Positions 41,082-49,310 of a DNA stretch of 64,000 nt are shown piece by piece. Where the stretch lies: contig NZ_VTOM01000004.1 in NCBI RefSeq assembly GCF_009765365.1, forward strand, positions 1-64,000, given 5' to 3'. A program made the translations under genes and the position numbers. The stretch is from Antarcticirhabdus aurantiaca. Its GTDB lineage: Bacteria; Pseudomonadota; Alphaproteobacteria; Rhizobiales; Rhizobiaceae. Under the pieces are notes generated by a model. The model worked only from the letters and a program-made list of their open reading frames with translations, was not told where the DNA came from and searched no databases. Within the stretch, counting starts at the first letter, position 1. The number at the start of each line of letters is the position of its first letter.

Positions 41082-41101
41082 TATCAAGGTTCACCTTGAT
41101 A
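41082..41101. promoter_or_regulatory. Inverted-repeat operator TATCAAGGT-TC-ACCTTGATA
   Basis: Two perfect 9-bp arms around a 2-bp centre, in the gap between the divergent aminotransferase and LysR genes and 12 bp before the LysR start. It holds a T-N11-A element (TCAAGGTTCACCTTGA), the classic LysR-type recognition form. Confidence 0.7.
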
Positions 41102-41113
41102 ATCATCCATGCA

Positions 41114-42019
41114 ATGGCGGTTTCGATGCGCGTCTCGGGAAGTGATCTGCGCCTCCTCCAGGTCTTCGAGGCCGTGGTGCGCGGCGGCGGCTATTCCGGC
41201 GCCGAGGCCGAGCTCAACATCGGCCAGTCGACCATCAGCAACCACATGACGGCGCTGGAGGAGCGCATCGGCTTCACCCTCTGCCAGCGCGGGCGCGGCG
41301 GCTTCCGCCTGACGGAGCGCGGGCAGGCGGTGCACGAGGCCTCGCGGCGCCTCAACCAGGCGCTCGGCGACTTCGCCGCGGAGATCGCGGCGCTGAAGGG
41401 CGAGCTGAAGGGCGAGCTGCGCGTCGCGATCCTCGACTCGGTCGCGAGCGACCCGTCCAACCGCATGACCGAGGTCGTCGCCGCCTTCGGCCGCATCGCG
41501 CCGGACGTCCGCCTGGTGCTCGTGCAGGAGCGCCCGCAGGACATGCAGCCGAAGGTCGCCGAAGGGCTCTATCACTGCGGCATCGGCAGCCACCGCTCGC
41601 GCGTCGAGGGGATCGACTACCGGACGCTCTACGAGGAAAGCCACGGCCTCTACTGCGGGTCGGCGCATCCCTTCTTCGCGCGGCCCGACGGCGAGCTGAC
41701 CGACGAGGTGCTGGCGCAGGCTCCTTACGTTCATCGCGGCTACTGGCGCGACGAGGACGGCATGCGCCGCATCCGCTGGCGCATCGAGGCGACGGTGCAG
41801 CAGATCGAGCCCGAGCTCCTGCTGATCCGCTCGGGACGCTATATCGGCTTCCTGCCGCACCACGCGGTCGAGGGGGACGTCGCGGCGGGCCGGATGCGCC
41901 GGATCCGCCCGGACGACGTCGGCTATGTCTGCCTGTTCGAGCTCTACACGCCGCGGGCGCGCCGCGGCAGCGACGTCCTCGCCGCCTTTCTCGCCAGCAT
42001 CGAGACCGTCTGGCCGTGA
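41114..42019 (+). CDS. LysR-family transcriptional regulator
   Basis: 301 residues from the ATG at 41114 (another ATG at 41126; an upstream TTG lies inside the operator and is rejected). HTH: LLQVFEAVVRGGGYSGAEAE, NIGQSTISNHMTALEERIGF. The substrate domain follows, with LRVAILDSVASDPSNRMTEV and EGLYHCGIGSH. Divergent from the guanidino/polyamine operon and separated by the inverted repeat, so it almost certainly controls that operon and itself. Confidence 0.9.
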   Translation: MAVSMRVSGSDLRLLQVFEAVVRGGGYSGAEAELNIGQSTISNHMTALEERIGFTLCQRGRGGFRLTERGQAVHEASRRLNQALGDFAAEIAALKGELKGELRVAILDSVASDPSNRMTEVVAAFGRIAPDVRLVLVQERPQDMQPKVAEGLYHCGIGSHRSRVEGIDYRTLYEESHGLYCGSAHPFFARPDGELTDEVLAQAPYVHRGYWRDEDGMRRIRWRIEATVQQIEPELLLIRSGRYIGFLPHHAVEGDVAAGRMRRIRPDDVGYVCLFELYTPRARRGSDVLAAFLASIETVWP

Positions 42020-42059
42020 CGCCCGCCCGCGTGGGTCGAGGGCCGTGGATCGGCGGGTC

Positions 42060-43315
42060 TCAACGTGCCGCCGCTCCCGGTCCTGGCGGCACGATCCGGG
42101 CGCGGAAGGCGAGAAACAGGGCGAGCGCGACGAGGGCGACCCCGCCGCCGACCAGATGCGAGAGTTCGTATCCACCCCGGGTGACGAGCCAGCCGGCGAC
42201 TACGTTGGACAGGCTGGCGCCGATGCCCTGCACCGTCATCACGGCCGCGAAGCCGATGTGAACCGGCCGCTGCCTTTCAGGATCCGCTCGACCGCCACCG
42301 GCGTGACGATGCCGAGAAGGCCGGCGCCCACGCCATCGAGAACCTGAACGGGGTAGATCGTCCAGAAGCCGTCCAGTGTTCCGGCGAGAAGGCCGCGCAG
42401 GGGAAGCGCGAGGAGGCCGACAAGAAAGACGGTCGAGAGCCCGACGCGGCGGATCAGGAGGGGCGTCGCGGCCGCGACAACGATCATCGCGAGCTGCGAG
42501 ACGCCCGTGATGATCGCCGTGGTCCGGAAAGGCGTTCCGAGCTCCACCGAGAACTGCTGGGCGATGAGGCGGCTCATCGGCGCGTTGCCGAAGTGGAAGA
42601 TGAGGAGGACGAGGGCCAGGAGCACGAGGCCGCGGCTCTTGAGAAGAACGTCGAAGCCCGAGACGTCCTCCTTGCCCGCCCCGTCGTCCAGTCCGCGGGC
42701 CACCTTGTGGTCGATGTGCGCGGGATCGATGGCGGCGACGGCCGCGAGGGCGCCGAACGCGGTCGCGACCATCAGCCAGACGATGCCCGCTTGTCCGAAA
42801 ACGGAAACGATCAGGAAGACGGCGAAGAGCGAGGCGAAGTTGCCGGCGTGGTTCCAGATCTCGTTGCGCGCGATCTGCCTCGCGAACAGGCGCTCGCCGA
42901 CGAGGCCGAGGGTGAGGCCGGCGAGGGCCGGGCCGATCACCGCGCCGACGACGGCGGTGAGGATCTGTCCGCCCCAGACGAAGGGAACGCTCGGCACGAG
43001 CAGCGTGACCAGCGCGGCGGCGGTGACGAGCACCACGGGCACCGCGATCAGCGCCCGCTTCCAGGTCGAGCCGTCGACGAGGGCGCCGCAGAGCGGCGTC
43101 GCCATCAGGCCGATCAGGCCGCCGACGGTCGCGATCCAGCCGAGCGTGAGCGTCGACCAGCCTTGCGTGGCGAGAAAGGCGTCGAGAAAGGGTCCGAGGC
43201 CATCGCGCGCGTCGGCGAGGAAGAAATTCAGAACCGCCAAGCCGACGAGGGATCGATCCGAGACGAGGCGCGGGCTCCCGCTCGGGAAGCCCGTTGCTGC
43301 TGATGCGACCGTCAT
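42060..43315 (-). pseudogene. MFS transporter, single-base frameshift near the C terminus
   Basis: The N-terminal 348 residues (42267-43315) read as a normal MFS protein with about 10 TM helices: FFLADARDGLGPFLDAFLA, GWIATVGGLIGLMATPLCGA and LFHFGNAPMSRL-like motifs. After VERILKGSGRF the frame goes to FTSASRP-stop at 42239. A second frame, beginning at about 42262, continues HIGFAAVMTVQGIGASLSNV and VAGWLVTRGGYELSHLVGGG, the expected last two helices, to 42060. One missing base around 42258-42264 would join them into about 415 residues. Real pseudogene or sequencing error cannot be told apart here. Confidence 0.8.
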
Positions 43316-43436
43316 GGCAGCGCGACCCTTGCGCGAGAGATTGGCCGCCCAACAATGGCTTGGCGGCGCCGCGGTTCCGCGAGCCCGCCGGACCGGAGTC
43401 CGGCCACGGGCGGCAAGGTCTTGGGAGATCGAAGCG

Positions 43437-44102
43437 ATGAGCCTGATTGCCTGGGCGCGCCTGCCGCGACACTGGCTGACGACCCCGCTCGTCCTGCGTT
43501 CGGTGCCCGTCGGGGTCGTGATCCTGGCCGGCGTCGTCGCGACGACCTGGACCCACAGCCTGCTCGGCGACCACCGGGACCTCGTGGTTCACACCTATCG
43601 GGTCATCGACACCACCAAGGACGTCCTGATCGCGCTCGACGACGCGGAAACGGGGGAGCGCGGCTATCTTCTGAGCGGCGACCGGCGCTTTCTCGACCCC
43701 TATGACAAGGCCCTGGCGCGGCTCGGCTCGATGCGCGGCGCGTTGCGCGGCCTCGTGGCGGACAATGCCGAGCAGATCGGCCGCCTCGAAAGGCTCGACG
43801 GCCTCGTCGACGCGAAGCTCGACGAGCTGGCGACGTCGATCGCGCTGCGCAACGACGGAGGCTTCGAAGCCGCGCGAGGCCGCGCGATCGAGATGATGGA
43901 GCGCGGGACGATGGACGAGATCCGCCGCGTCATCGGCACCGTGACGCAGGCCGAGCACGCCCTGCTCGACGCGCGGGGCGTCCTCGTGGCGCGGGACGAG
44001 AACCGGGTGCGGCTGGTCGCCCTTCTCGTCGCCCTGGCCTCTCTCGTCGTCCGGACGGTCGTGGAGATCCACCTGGCGCGCCGCGAACGCGCATCCGCCT
44101 GA
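43437..44102 (+). CDS. CHASE3-domain membrane protein without output domain
   Basis: 221 residues from the ATG at 43437 (GGGAG upstream). TM1 (about 24-42, VPVGVVILAGVVATTW), a periplasmic CHASE3 helix bundle with the hallmark LDDAETGERGYLLSG, and TM2 (RLVALLVALASLVVRTVV) end at a short basic tail. CHASE3 is normally the sensor part of histidine kinases, chemoreceptors or GGDEF proteins, but here the gene stops right after TM2. It may be a truncated sensor or a partner protein that relies on another output protein. Confidence 0.75.
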   Translation: MSLIAWARLPRHWLTTPLVLRSVPVGVVILAGVVATTWTHSLLGDHRDLVVHTYRVIDTTKDVLIALDDAETGERGYLLSGDRRFLDPYDKALARLGSMRGALRGLVADNAEQIGRLERLDGLVDAKLDELATSIALRNDGGFEAARGRAIEMMERGTMDEIRRVIGTVTQAEHALLDARGVLVARDENRVRLVALLVALASLVVRTVVEIHLARRERASA

Positions 44103-44224
44103 CGGTGGCCGATCGCGACCTTCGCGCGCCGGGCGCAGCCCCGACGGACAATAAATTGACCCGCACGCTCCTCTTTTGCTAACCGCCGGTCGCCTTTCGG
44201 TACGGGGCTGCGGGGAGCAAGGCT

Positions 44225-46858
44225 ATGCTGGCACTATCGACGGCTCCCGCCTTCGTCCGGGATCTGGCGCGCTGGGGCGATGCCCCGGCCCTCCTGTTTC
44301 CCGGCGACTGGGTGCTGACCTATCGCGAGCTGGCCGCGCGTGTCGCCGGCGAGGCGGCGGCGCTCGGGGCGGAAAAGCGCCTCGTCGCGCTGCAGGTCGA
44401 CGGGTCCGAGCACGCGATCGTCACCTATCTCGCGGCCCTTTCCGGCGGCCACGCGGTCGCGATGCTGCCGCCCGGCGGCGAGGCGGCGGAGCGCTTCGAG
44501 GCGGCCTTCCGCCCGGATGTCCGCGCCCGGCGGGTCGATGCCCGCTGGCGCCTGGAACGGCGCGCCGAGACCTCGCCCGAGCCGCTTCATCCCGATCTTG
44601 CGCTTCTGCTCTCGACCTCGGGCAGCACGGGGCTCGGCCGCTTCGTCCGGCTGTCCCGCGGTAATCTCGACAGCAATGCCCGCGCCATCGCCGACTATCT
44701 CGGCCTGTGCCCCCGCGACCGGGCGGCCCTCGTCCTGCCGCTGCACTATTCCTACGGGCTCTCCGTCCTCCACTCGCACCTCGCGGTCGGGGCCGGCGTG
44801 TTCCTGCCCGGCGGCTCGATCCTCGACGAGGGCTTCGCGAAAGGCGTGCGCCGAGCACGCTGCACCAACCTTGCCGGCGTGCCCTATTCCTTCGAGCTCC
44901 TGGAGCGGATCGGCTTTCGCGGCGAGGCCCTGCCCGACCTCCGCTTCATGACCAGCGCCGGCGGACGCCTGCCGCCGGCGCTCGCCGAGCGCTATCATCG
45001 CCACCTCGCCGAGCGCGGCGCGCGGCTCGTCCTGATGTACGGCCAGACCGAGGCCACGGCCCGCATGGCCTTCGTGCCGCCCGAGCGCCTGCCCGGAGGC
45101 ATCGACGCGATCGGCGTCCCCGTTCCCGGCGGCACGCTGGAGATCGTCGACGAGGCGGGCCGGCGGATCGAGGCGGCAGGCGTCGAGGGCGAGCTTGTTT
45201 ATCGCGGTCCCAACGTGATGATGGGCTATGCCGGTGCGCGGGCGGACCTGGCGAGGCCCGGCGAGATCGAGGCCCTGCACACCGGTGACCTCGGGGTGCG
45301 CGGCGGCGACGGCCTGTTCCGGGTCACCGGGCGCTTGCGCCGCATGTCGAAGATCGCCGGGCTGCGCATCGGCCACGACGCCGTGGAGCGGGCGCTGGCG
45401 GAGCGGGGCATCGCCGCCGCCGTGGTGGGTGACGACCGCCGGCTGCTCGCCGCCTACGCCTCGGACCATCCGGAGACCCGCGTGCGCCGGGTGCTGGCGG
45501 AGGCGAGCGGCCTGCCGGGACCGCATCTGGCCGTGGAGCGCCTCGACGCTCTGCCGCGCCTGTCCTCCGGCAAGGTCGACTACCAATGGCTGCGGCAGCG
45601 CCTTCGCCGCGCCGAGCCTGCGACCGAGCCGGCGGGGGCGAGCGTGCGCGCCGCCTTCGAGGACGCCTTCTTCCCCCACCGCGTGGAGGCCTCCGACAGC
45701 TTCGCCTCGCTGGGAGGCGACTCGCTGCGCCATGTCGGCCTCTCCTTGAGCCTCCAGCGCCTCCTCGGCGAACTGCCGGCGGGTTGGGAGGATCGCACGA
45801 TCGCGGATCTTTCGGCCCGGCCGGGCTCTACGGCCGCCGAGGCGCCGGCAAGGATCGGAACCGACCTCGTTCTGCGCGCCCTCGCCGTCCTCCTCGTCGT
45901 GGTGCAGCACGCGACGCTCTGGCCGGTGCCGGTCGGCGCCGCCACCATGGTCGTGCTCGTCGGCCACGGGCTGGCGCGCTTCGGGTCCGCCGCCCTTCTC
46001 GCGGCGGACGTGCGGCGGGTGCTGCGTCCCCTCAGCGCGGTGCTCCTGCCCTACGGCCTGATCCTGGCGGCCTACGCTCTCGCCTGGGGCGAGGTTCCCT
46101 GGGCCTCGGTCCTCCTTGTCGGCAATTTCGGCTTCGCCGACCCCACCGAGCGCACGATGCTGCCCTTCCTCTACTGGTTCGTGGAGGCCTACGTGCAGAT
46201 GCTGCTCGTCTGGACGGGCCTGTTCCTCCTGCCGCCGGTGCGGCGGTTCGCCGGGCGCGATCCGTTCCGCTTCGGGCTGGCGCTGCTCGCGGCGGCGGTC
46301 GCGCTGCGCTTCGTCGGACCGGCGCTCTGGCCGCTCGGCGGGCGGCAGATCTTCACCCTGCCCTGGGTCCTCTACCTCGCCGTTCTCGGCTGGTGCGCGG
46401 CGTGCGCCGACACGACGGCGCGCAAGCTCCTTCTTCTCGGGATCGGCGCGACGATCCTGCCGCTGATGGCCTATTTCGGCGGCAACTGGACGGGCGCCTG
46501 GGTGAAGTTCCCGCTTCAGCTTCCGGTTCTGGCCGCGCTCCTGTTCCTGCCGCGTATCCGCCTGCCCGCCCGGGGGATCCGCTGGGTGCTGCCCCTCGCG
46601 GCGGCGAGCTTCCACATCTATCTCGTCCACCGCTTCGTGCCGGAACTCCTGATGCCGCCGCTGGTGCCCCACCTGTCCGAGCCGGCCTTCACGATCCTCG
46701 CGATCGTCGGGGGCGTCGCGGCGGGCGTGGCGGCACACGCGGTCCAGGCGCAGGCGATGCGCGCCGCAGCGACGGTGGAGCGGCGCTGGCGAGGCCGGAG
46801 CCGCGATCTTCTCGGGGCCTTTTCGGACCGGCGCCGCCCCGCTAGCGAGATGCCGTGA
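44225..46858 (+). CDS. NRPS-like fusion: adenylation - carrier protein - acyltransferase-3
   Basis: 877 residues. The adenylation domain (about 1-465) shows LLLSTSGSTGLGRF (core A3), LMYGQTEA (A5), EALHTGDLG (A7) and the catalytic Lys near RLSSGKVDYQWLR (A10). A short carrier domain (about 470-540) carries the phosphopantetheine Ser in FASLGGDSLRHVGLS. The C-terminal 300 residues form about ten TM helices of the acyltransferase-3 type (LLVVVQHATLWPV with the family His; YWFVEAYVQMLLVW). The architecture implies activation of a carboxylate, its tethering and transfer to a membrane or exported acceptor. Monocistronic. No separate phosphopantetheinyl transferase nearby. Confidence 0.85.
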   Translation: MLALSTAPAFVRDLARWGDAPALLFPGDWVLTYRELAARVAGEAAALGAEKRLVALQVDGSEHAIVTYLAALSGGHAVAMLPPGGEAAERFEAAFRPDVRARRVDARWRLERRAETSPEPLHPDLALLLSTSGSTGLGRFVRLSRGNLDSNARAIADYLGLCPRDRAALVLPLHYSYGLSVLHSHLAVGAGVFLPGGSILDEGFAKGVRRARCTNLAGVPYSFELLERIGFRGEALPDLRFMTSAGGRLPPALAERYHRHLAERGARLVLMYGQTEATARMAFVPPERLPGGIDAIGVPVPGGTLEIVDEAGRRIEAAGVEGELVYRGPNVMMGYAGARADLARPGEIEALHTGDLGVRGGDGLFRVTGRLRRMSKIAGLRIGHDAVERALAERGIAAAVVGDDRRLLAAYASDHPETRVRRVLAEASGLPGPHLAVERLDALPRLSSGKVDYQWLRQRLRRAEPATEPAGASVRAAFEDAFFPHRVEASDSFASLGGDSLRHVGLSLSLQRLLGELPAGWEDRTIADLSARPGSTAAEAPARIGTDLVLRALAVLLVVVQHATLWPVPVGAATMVVLVGHGLARFGSAALLAADVRRVLRPLSAVLLPYGLILAAYALAWGEVPWASVLLVGNFGFADPTERTMLPFLYWFVEAYVQMLLVWTGLFLLPPVRRFAGRDPFRFGLALLAAAVALRFVGPALWPLGGRQIFTLPWVLYLAVLGWCAACADTTARKLLLLGIGATILPLMAYFGGNWTGAWVKFPLQLPVLAALLFLPRIRLPARGIRWVLPLAAASFHIYLVHRFVPELLMPPLVPHLSEPAFTILAIVGGVAAGVAAHAVQAQAMRAAATVERRWRGRSRDLLGAFSDRRRPASEMP

Positions 46859-47106
46859 CGAGCGAACCGAACCGCCGGCCGTGCTCGCGCGTTAGCCTCC
46901 GGTTCGTCCCCGGCTGAGGCGGCCCGCAGGCTCGGCCGATCGGGGGCATGCGTTTGCGTTGCCAAACATGAAAATAAGGCACCACTTGCTTTGTCTGCGC
47001 CGCGATCCAGTTGAGGCGGCACCGACCAAGTCGCGCCGGCGCCCTGACCCGGCACGGCGCGGCAGAGATCTTGGCCGATCAACTCACCAAGAGAAAGAAC
47101 AGCCTC

Positions 47107-47520
47107 ATGATCAACAACTCCTCTCTTCGCCGTTTCCGCCTGTCCGCCGCCCTCGGACTGGCTCTCGTTGCGGCAACCTCGGCAACCGCTTTCGCGCAGG
47201 CGTCCAGCGGCAGCATCGGCGGCAACGGCGACGACGCGCAGTCCAATTCCGGACCGGGCACCGGCGTGATGACGCCCGGCGCGTCGGGCACCGATTCCGG
47301 CACGACCGGCAGCTTCCGCACCGACAGCATCTCCGGCAACGGCGACGACGCGCAGTCGAACTCCACCAACGGCGCGGCCACCGGTGCGATGACCGGCACC
47401 GCGCCGATGGCCACCCAGAACTGCGACGCCGCCCAGATCGCGGCCGGCGCCACGCTGTGCAACCAGCAGTCCGGCGACGACGCGGAGTCGGCGAGCGGCC
47501 TGCCGCAGCAGTCGAACTGA
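47107..47520 (+). CDS. Secreted low-complexity protein with GNGDDAQSNS repeats
   Basis: 137 residues from the ATG at 47107. The signal peptide (LSAALGLALVAATSATAFAQA) is convincing. The mature part is Ser/Gly/Thr/Asn/Asp-rich, with two copies of GNGDDAQSNS and a weaker SGDDAESAS near the end, separated by Gly-Thr spacers. Two Cys residues sit in the final third. Composition resembles small exported proteins of unknown role or a metal-ion or matrix-binding filament. No known domain. It ends just before a strong hairpin. Confidence 0.7.
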   Translation: MINNSSLRRFRLSAALGLALVAATSATAFAQASSGSIGGNGDDAQSNSGPGTGVMTPGASGTDSGTTGSFRTDSISGNGDDAQSNSTNGAATGAMTGTAPMATQNCDAAQIAAGATLCNQQSGDDAESASGLPQQSN

Positions 47521-47527
47521 CGAAAAC

Positions 47528-47557
47528 GGCCGGCGCGGGCAGCCGCCCGCGCCGGCC
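47528..47557. terminator. 13-bp perfect hairpin, bidirectional terminator
   Basis: GGCCGGCGCGGGC - AGCC - GCCCGCGCCGGCC pairs perfectly between the secreted-protein gene (+) and the DUF3307 gene (-), 8 and 7 bp from their stops. Confidence 0.75.
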
Positions 47558-47563
47558 GCGCCT

Positions 47564-47893
47564 TCAGACGGCGAAGATCAGGACGATCCACAGCGCCTTG
47601 CAGGCGATGTGAAGGATCTGGTCCTGCGCGAAGGACAGCTTGCCGCGCACCTTGCTCTCGTCGATGATCGCGTGGACGATCCACTCGGCGATGCCGATCC
47701 AGGCAGATCCGGTCACGAGAAGCACGCCGGCGCCGTGGATGCCGGCATGGGCGATCAGGTGATAGGCCCGCATGGGCCCCTGGGTCTTGGCCTTGGCCAG
47801 GAAGTCGCCCTGCAGCGGATAGTCCGCCACCCAGTGGACGGCGAGAAGCAGCAGCGCCATCGACAGAATGCCATCCCCGACGACGAAGCTCAT
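47564..47893 (-). CDS. DUF3307 membrane protein
   Basis: 109 residues from the ATG at 47893. HWVADYPLQGDFLAKAK and HLIAHAGIHGAGV, followed by HAIIDESKVRGKLSFAQDQ, match the DUF3307 family of small multi-helix inner-membrane proteins with conserved His/Asp residues; function is not established. Three or four hydrophobic segments. The longer upstream frame has no ribosome-binding site. Confidence 0.8.
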   Translation of the reverse strand: MSFVVGDGILSMALLLLAVHWVADYPLQGDFLAKAKTQGPMRAYHLIAHAGIHGAGVLLVTGSAWIGIAEWIVHAIIDESKVRGKLSFAQDQILHIACKALWIVLIFAV

Positions 47894-48113
47894 GTGCCGG
47901 CCCTTTGATTCGACGGGCGCCAGCATGACGGGCGGCAGGCCGCTTGACCAGCGATCCGGCGCCGGAAGCGCGCAGACGGGACATGGTCCGAGTCGGCCGG
48001 CATCCGACGGGTGGCCGGTGGCGGGTGGCGGGCGCCCGCCGTTTTGCTATGGGAGGAGAACCGAGCGGGTCGGCGAAGACGCCGGACCGGAACGAGGACG
48101 ACGGTTGATCGCC

Positions 48114-49310
48114 ATGGCATCGAGCGCGACGAGGACGCCGCGGCAGGCGGGCGCACCGCGCGACGCCGCGCCAGCCACGGGCGCCGACCGGCCTTTGCGG
48201 GTCGGCTTCCACGCCCCGATGAAGCATCCGGACCACCCCGTCCCCTCCGGCGACCGGACGATCGCGCGCCTCTTGCTCCGCGCCTTGACGCTCGCCGGCT
48301 GCCAGACGGTGGTTCTGTCCACGTCCGGCAGCTTCAACGCGACCGGCGACGCGACGATCCAGCAGAGGCTGGAAGCGGAAGCCGACGCGGAAGCGGCGCG
48401 GATCCTGACGGAAGGCCCCGCCTCGGCCCCGATCGACCTCTGGTTCACCTACCATTCGTTCCACAAGGCGCCGGACCTCCTCGGTCCCCGCATCACGAAC
48501 GCGCTGGCCATCCCCTACGTCGTCGCGGAAGGCTCGCGCGCGCCCAAGCAGGCCGCGGGGCCCTGGGCTCGGGGGCACGCCCTGGCGGGCGCCGGGCTCA
48601 ACCGGGCGGACCTTCTTCTCGTCCTCAATCCGCGCGACCGGCCGGCGCTCGAAGCCGCGCGACGGCCCGGCCAGCGCATCGCGGACCTCGCCCCCTTCGT
48701 CGACGACGGAGCCTGGCCGCGGCTCGGCCCTTCGCGACGTGCGAAGGGCCGAGCGGCCCGCTTCCTGACGGTCGCCATGATGCGGGACGGGGACAAGCTC
48801 GCTTCCTACGCCGTTCTCGCCGAAGCCTTGGGCGCCGTCGCCGGCGACTGGACCCTCGACGTCGTCGGCGACGGGCCGGCAAGGGCGCGGGTCGAAGCGC
48901 TTTTCGCTTCCATGTCCGAGCGGGTGCGCTTCCTCGGCCGGATCGACGGGCGCGACGCCCTCGCGCGCCTTTATGCCGAGGCCGACCTCCTGCTCTGGCC
49001 GGCGGTGAACGAGGCGATCGGCATGGTTTTCCCCGAGGCGGCGCTGCAGGGATGCCCGGCGGTGGCCGGCCGCTTCGGCGGGGTGCCTTCGGTGGTCGCG
49101 CACGAGACGAGCGGCCTCCTCGCCGAGCCCGGCGACGCCGGGTCCTTCGCGGCGGCCGTCGAGCGGTTGCTGGCGGATCGCGGCCTTCTCGCGCGCCTCG
49201 GCGCCGGCGCGGCCGAGCGGGTCGCCGCGCACCACTCGATCGCCGCGGCGGCGCTGAGCCTGCGCCGCGAACTCGGCGCCCTGCGCCCCGCCCGGAGCCT
49301 CGCCTCGTGA
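48114..49310 (+). CDS. Glycosyltransferase family 4 protein
   Basis: 398 residues (a TTG at 48105 is an alternative start closer to GAGGA). GT-B fold: N-terminal LRVGFHAPMKHPDHPVPSGD with RTIARLLLRALTLAG; the C-terminal domain has AARFLTVAMMRDGDKLASY, LDVVGDGPARARVEAL and LLWPAVNEAIGMVFPEAALQ, the E-x7-E donor-binding block, then GVPSVVAHETSGLLAEPGD. It would add a sugar from an NDP donor in the cytosol. First of three coupled genes; GTGA overlap with the next gene. Confidence 0.87.
   Translation: MASSATRTPRQAGAPRDAAPATGADRPLRVGFHAPMKHPDHPVPSGDRTIARLLLRALTLAGCQTVVLSTSGSFNATGDATIQQRLEAEADAEAARILTEGPASAPIDLWFTYHSFHKAPDLLGPRITNALAIPYVVAEGSRAPKQAAGPWARGHALAGAGLNRADLLLVLNPRDRPALEAARRPGQRIADLAPFVDDGAWPRLGPSRRAKGRAARFLTVAMMRDGDKLASYAVLAEALGAVAGDWTLDVVGDGPARARVEALFASMSERVRFLGRIDGRDALARLYAEADLLLWPAVNEAIGMVFPEAALQGCPAVAGRFGGVPSVVAHETSGLLAEPGDAGSFAAAVERLLADRGLLARLGAGAAERVAAHHSIAAAALSLRRELGALRPARSLAS

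Noticed and set aside
41096-41113. TTG at 41096 as the LysR start
   Set aside because: It lies inside the inverted-repeat operator and has no ribosome-binding site; ATG at 41114 or 41126 is more plausible.
42239-42290. Programmed frameshifting in the MFS gene
   Set aside because: No slippery heptamer or downstream structure at the junction; an indel mutation or sequencing error is simpler.
44234-46738. An 834-codon open frame antisense to the adenylation-acyltransferase gene
   Set aside because: Low-complexity, charged, no domain; the opposite strand has a clear multi-domain enzyme.
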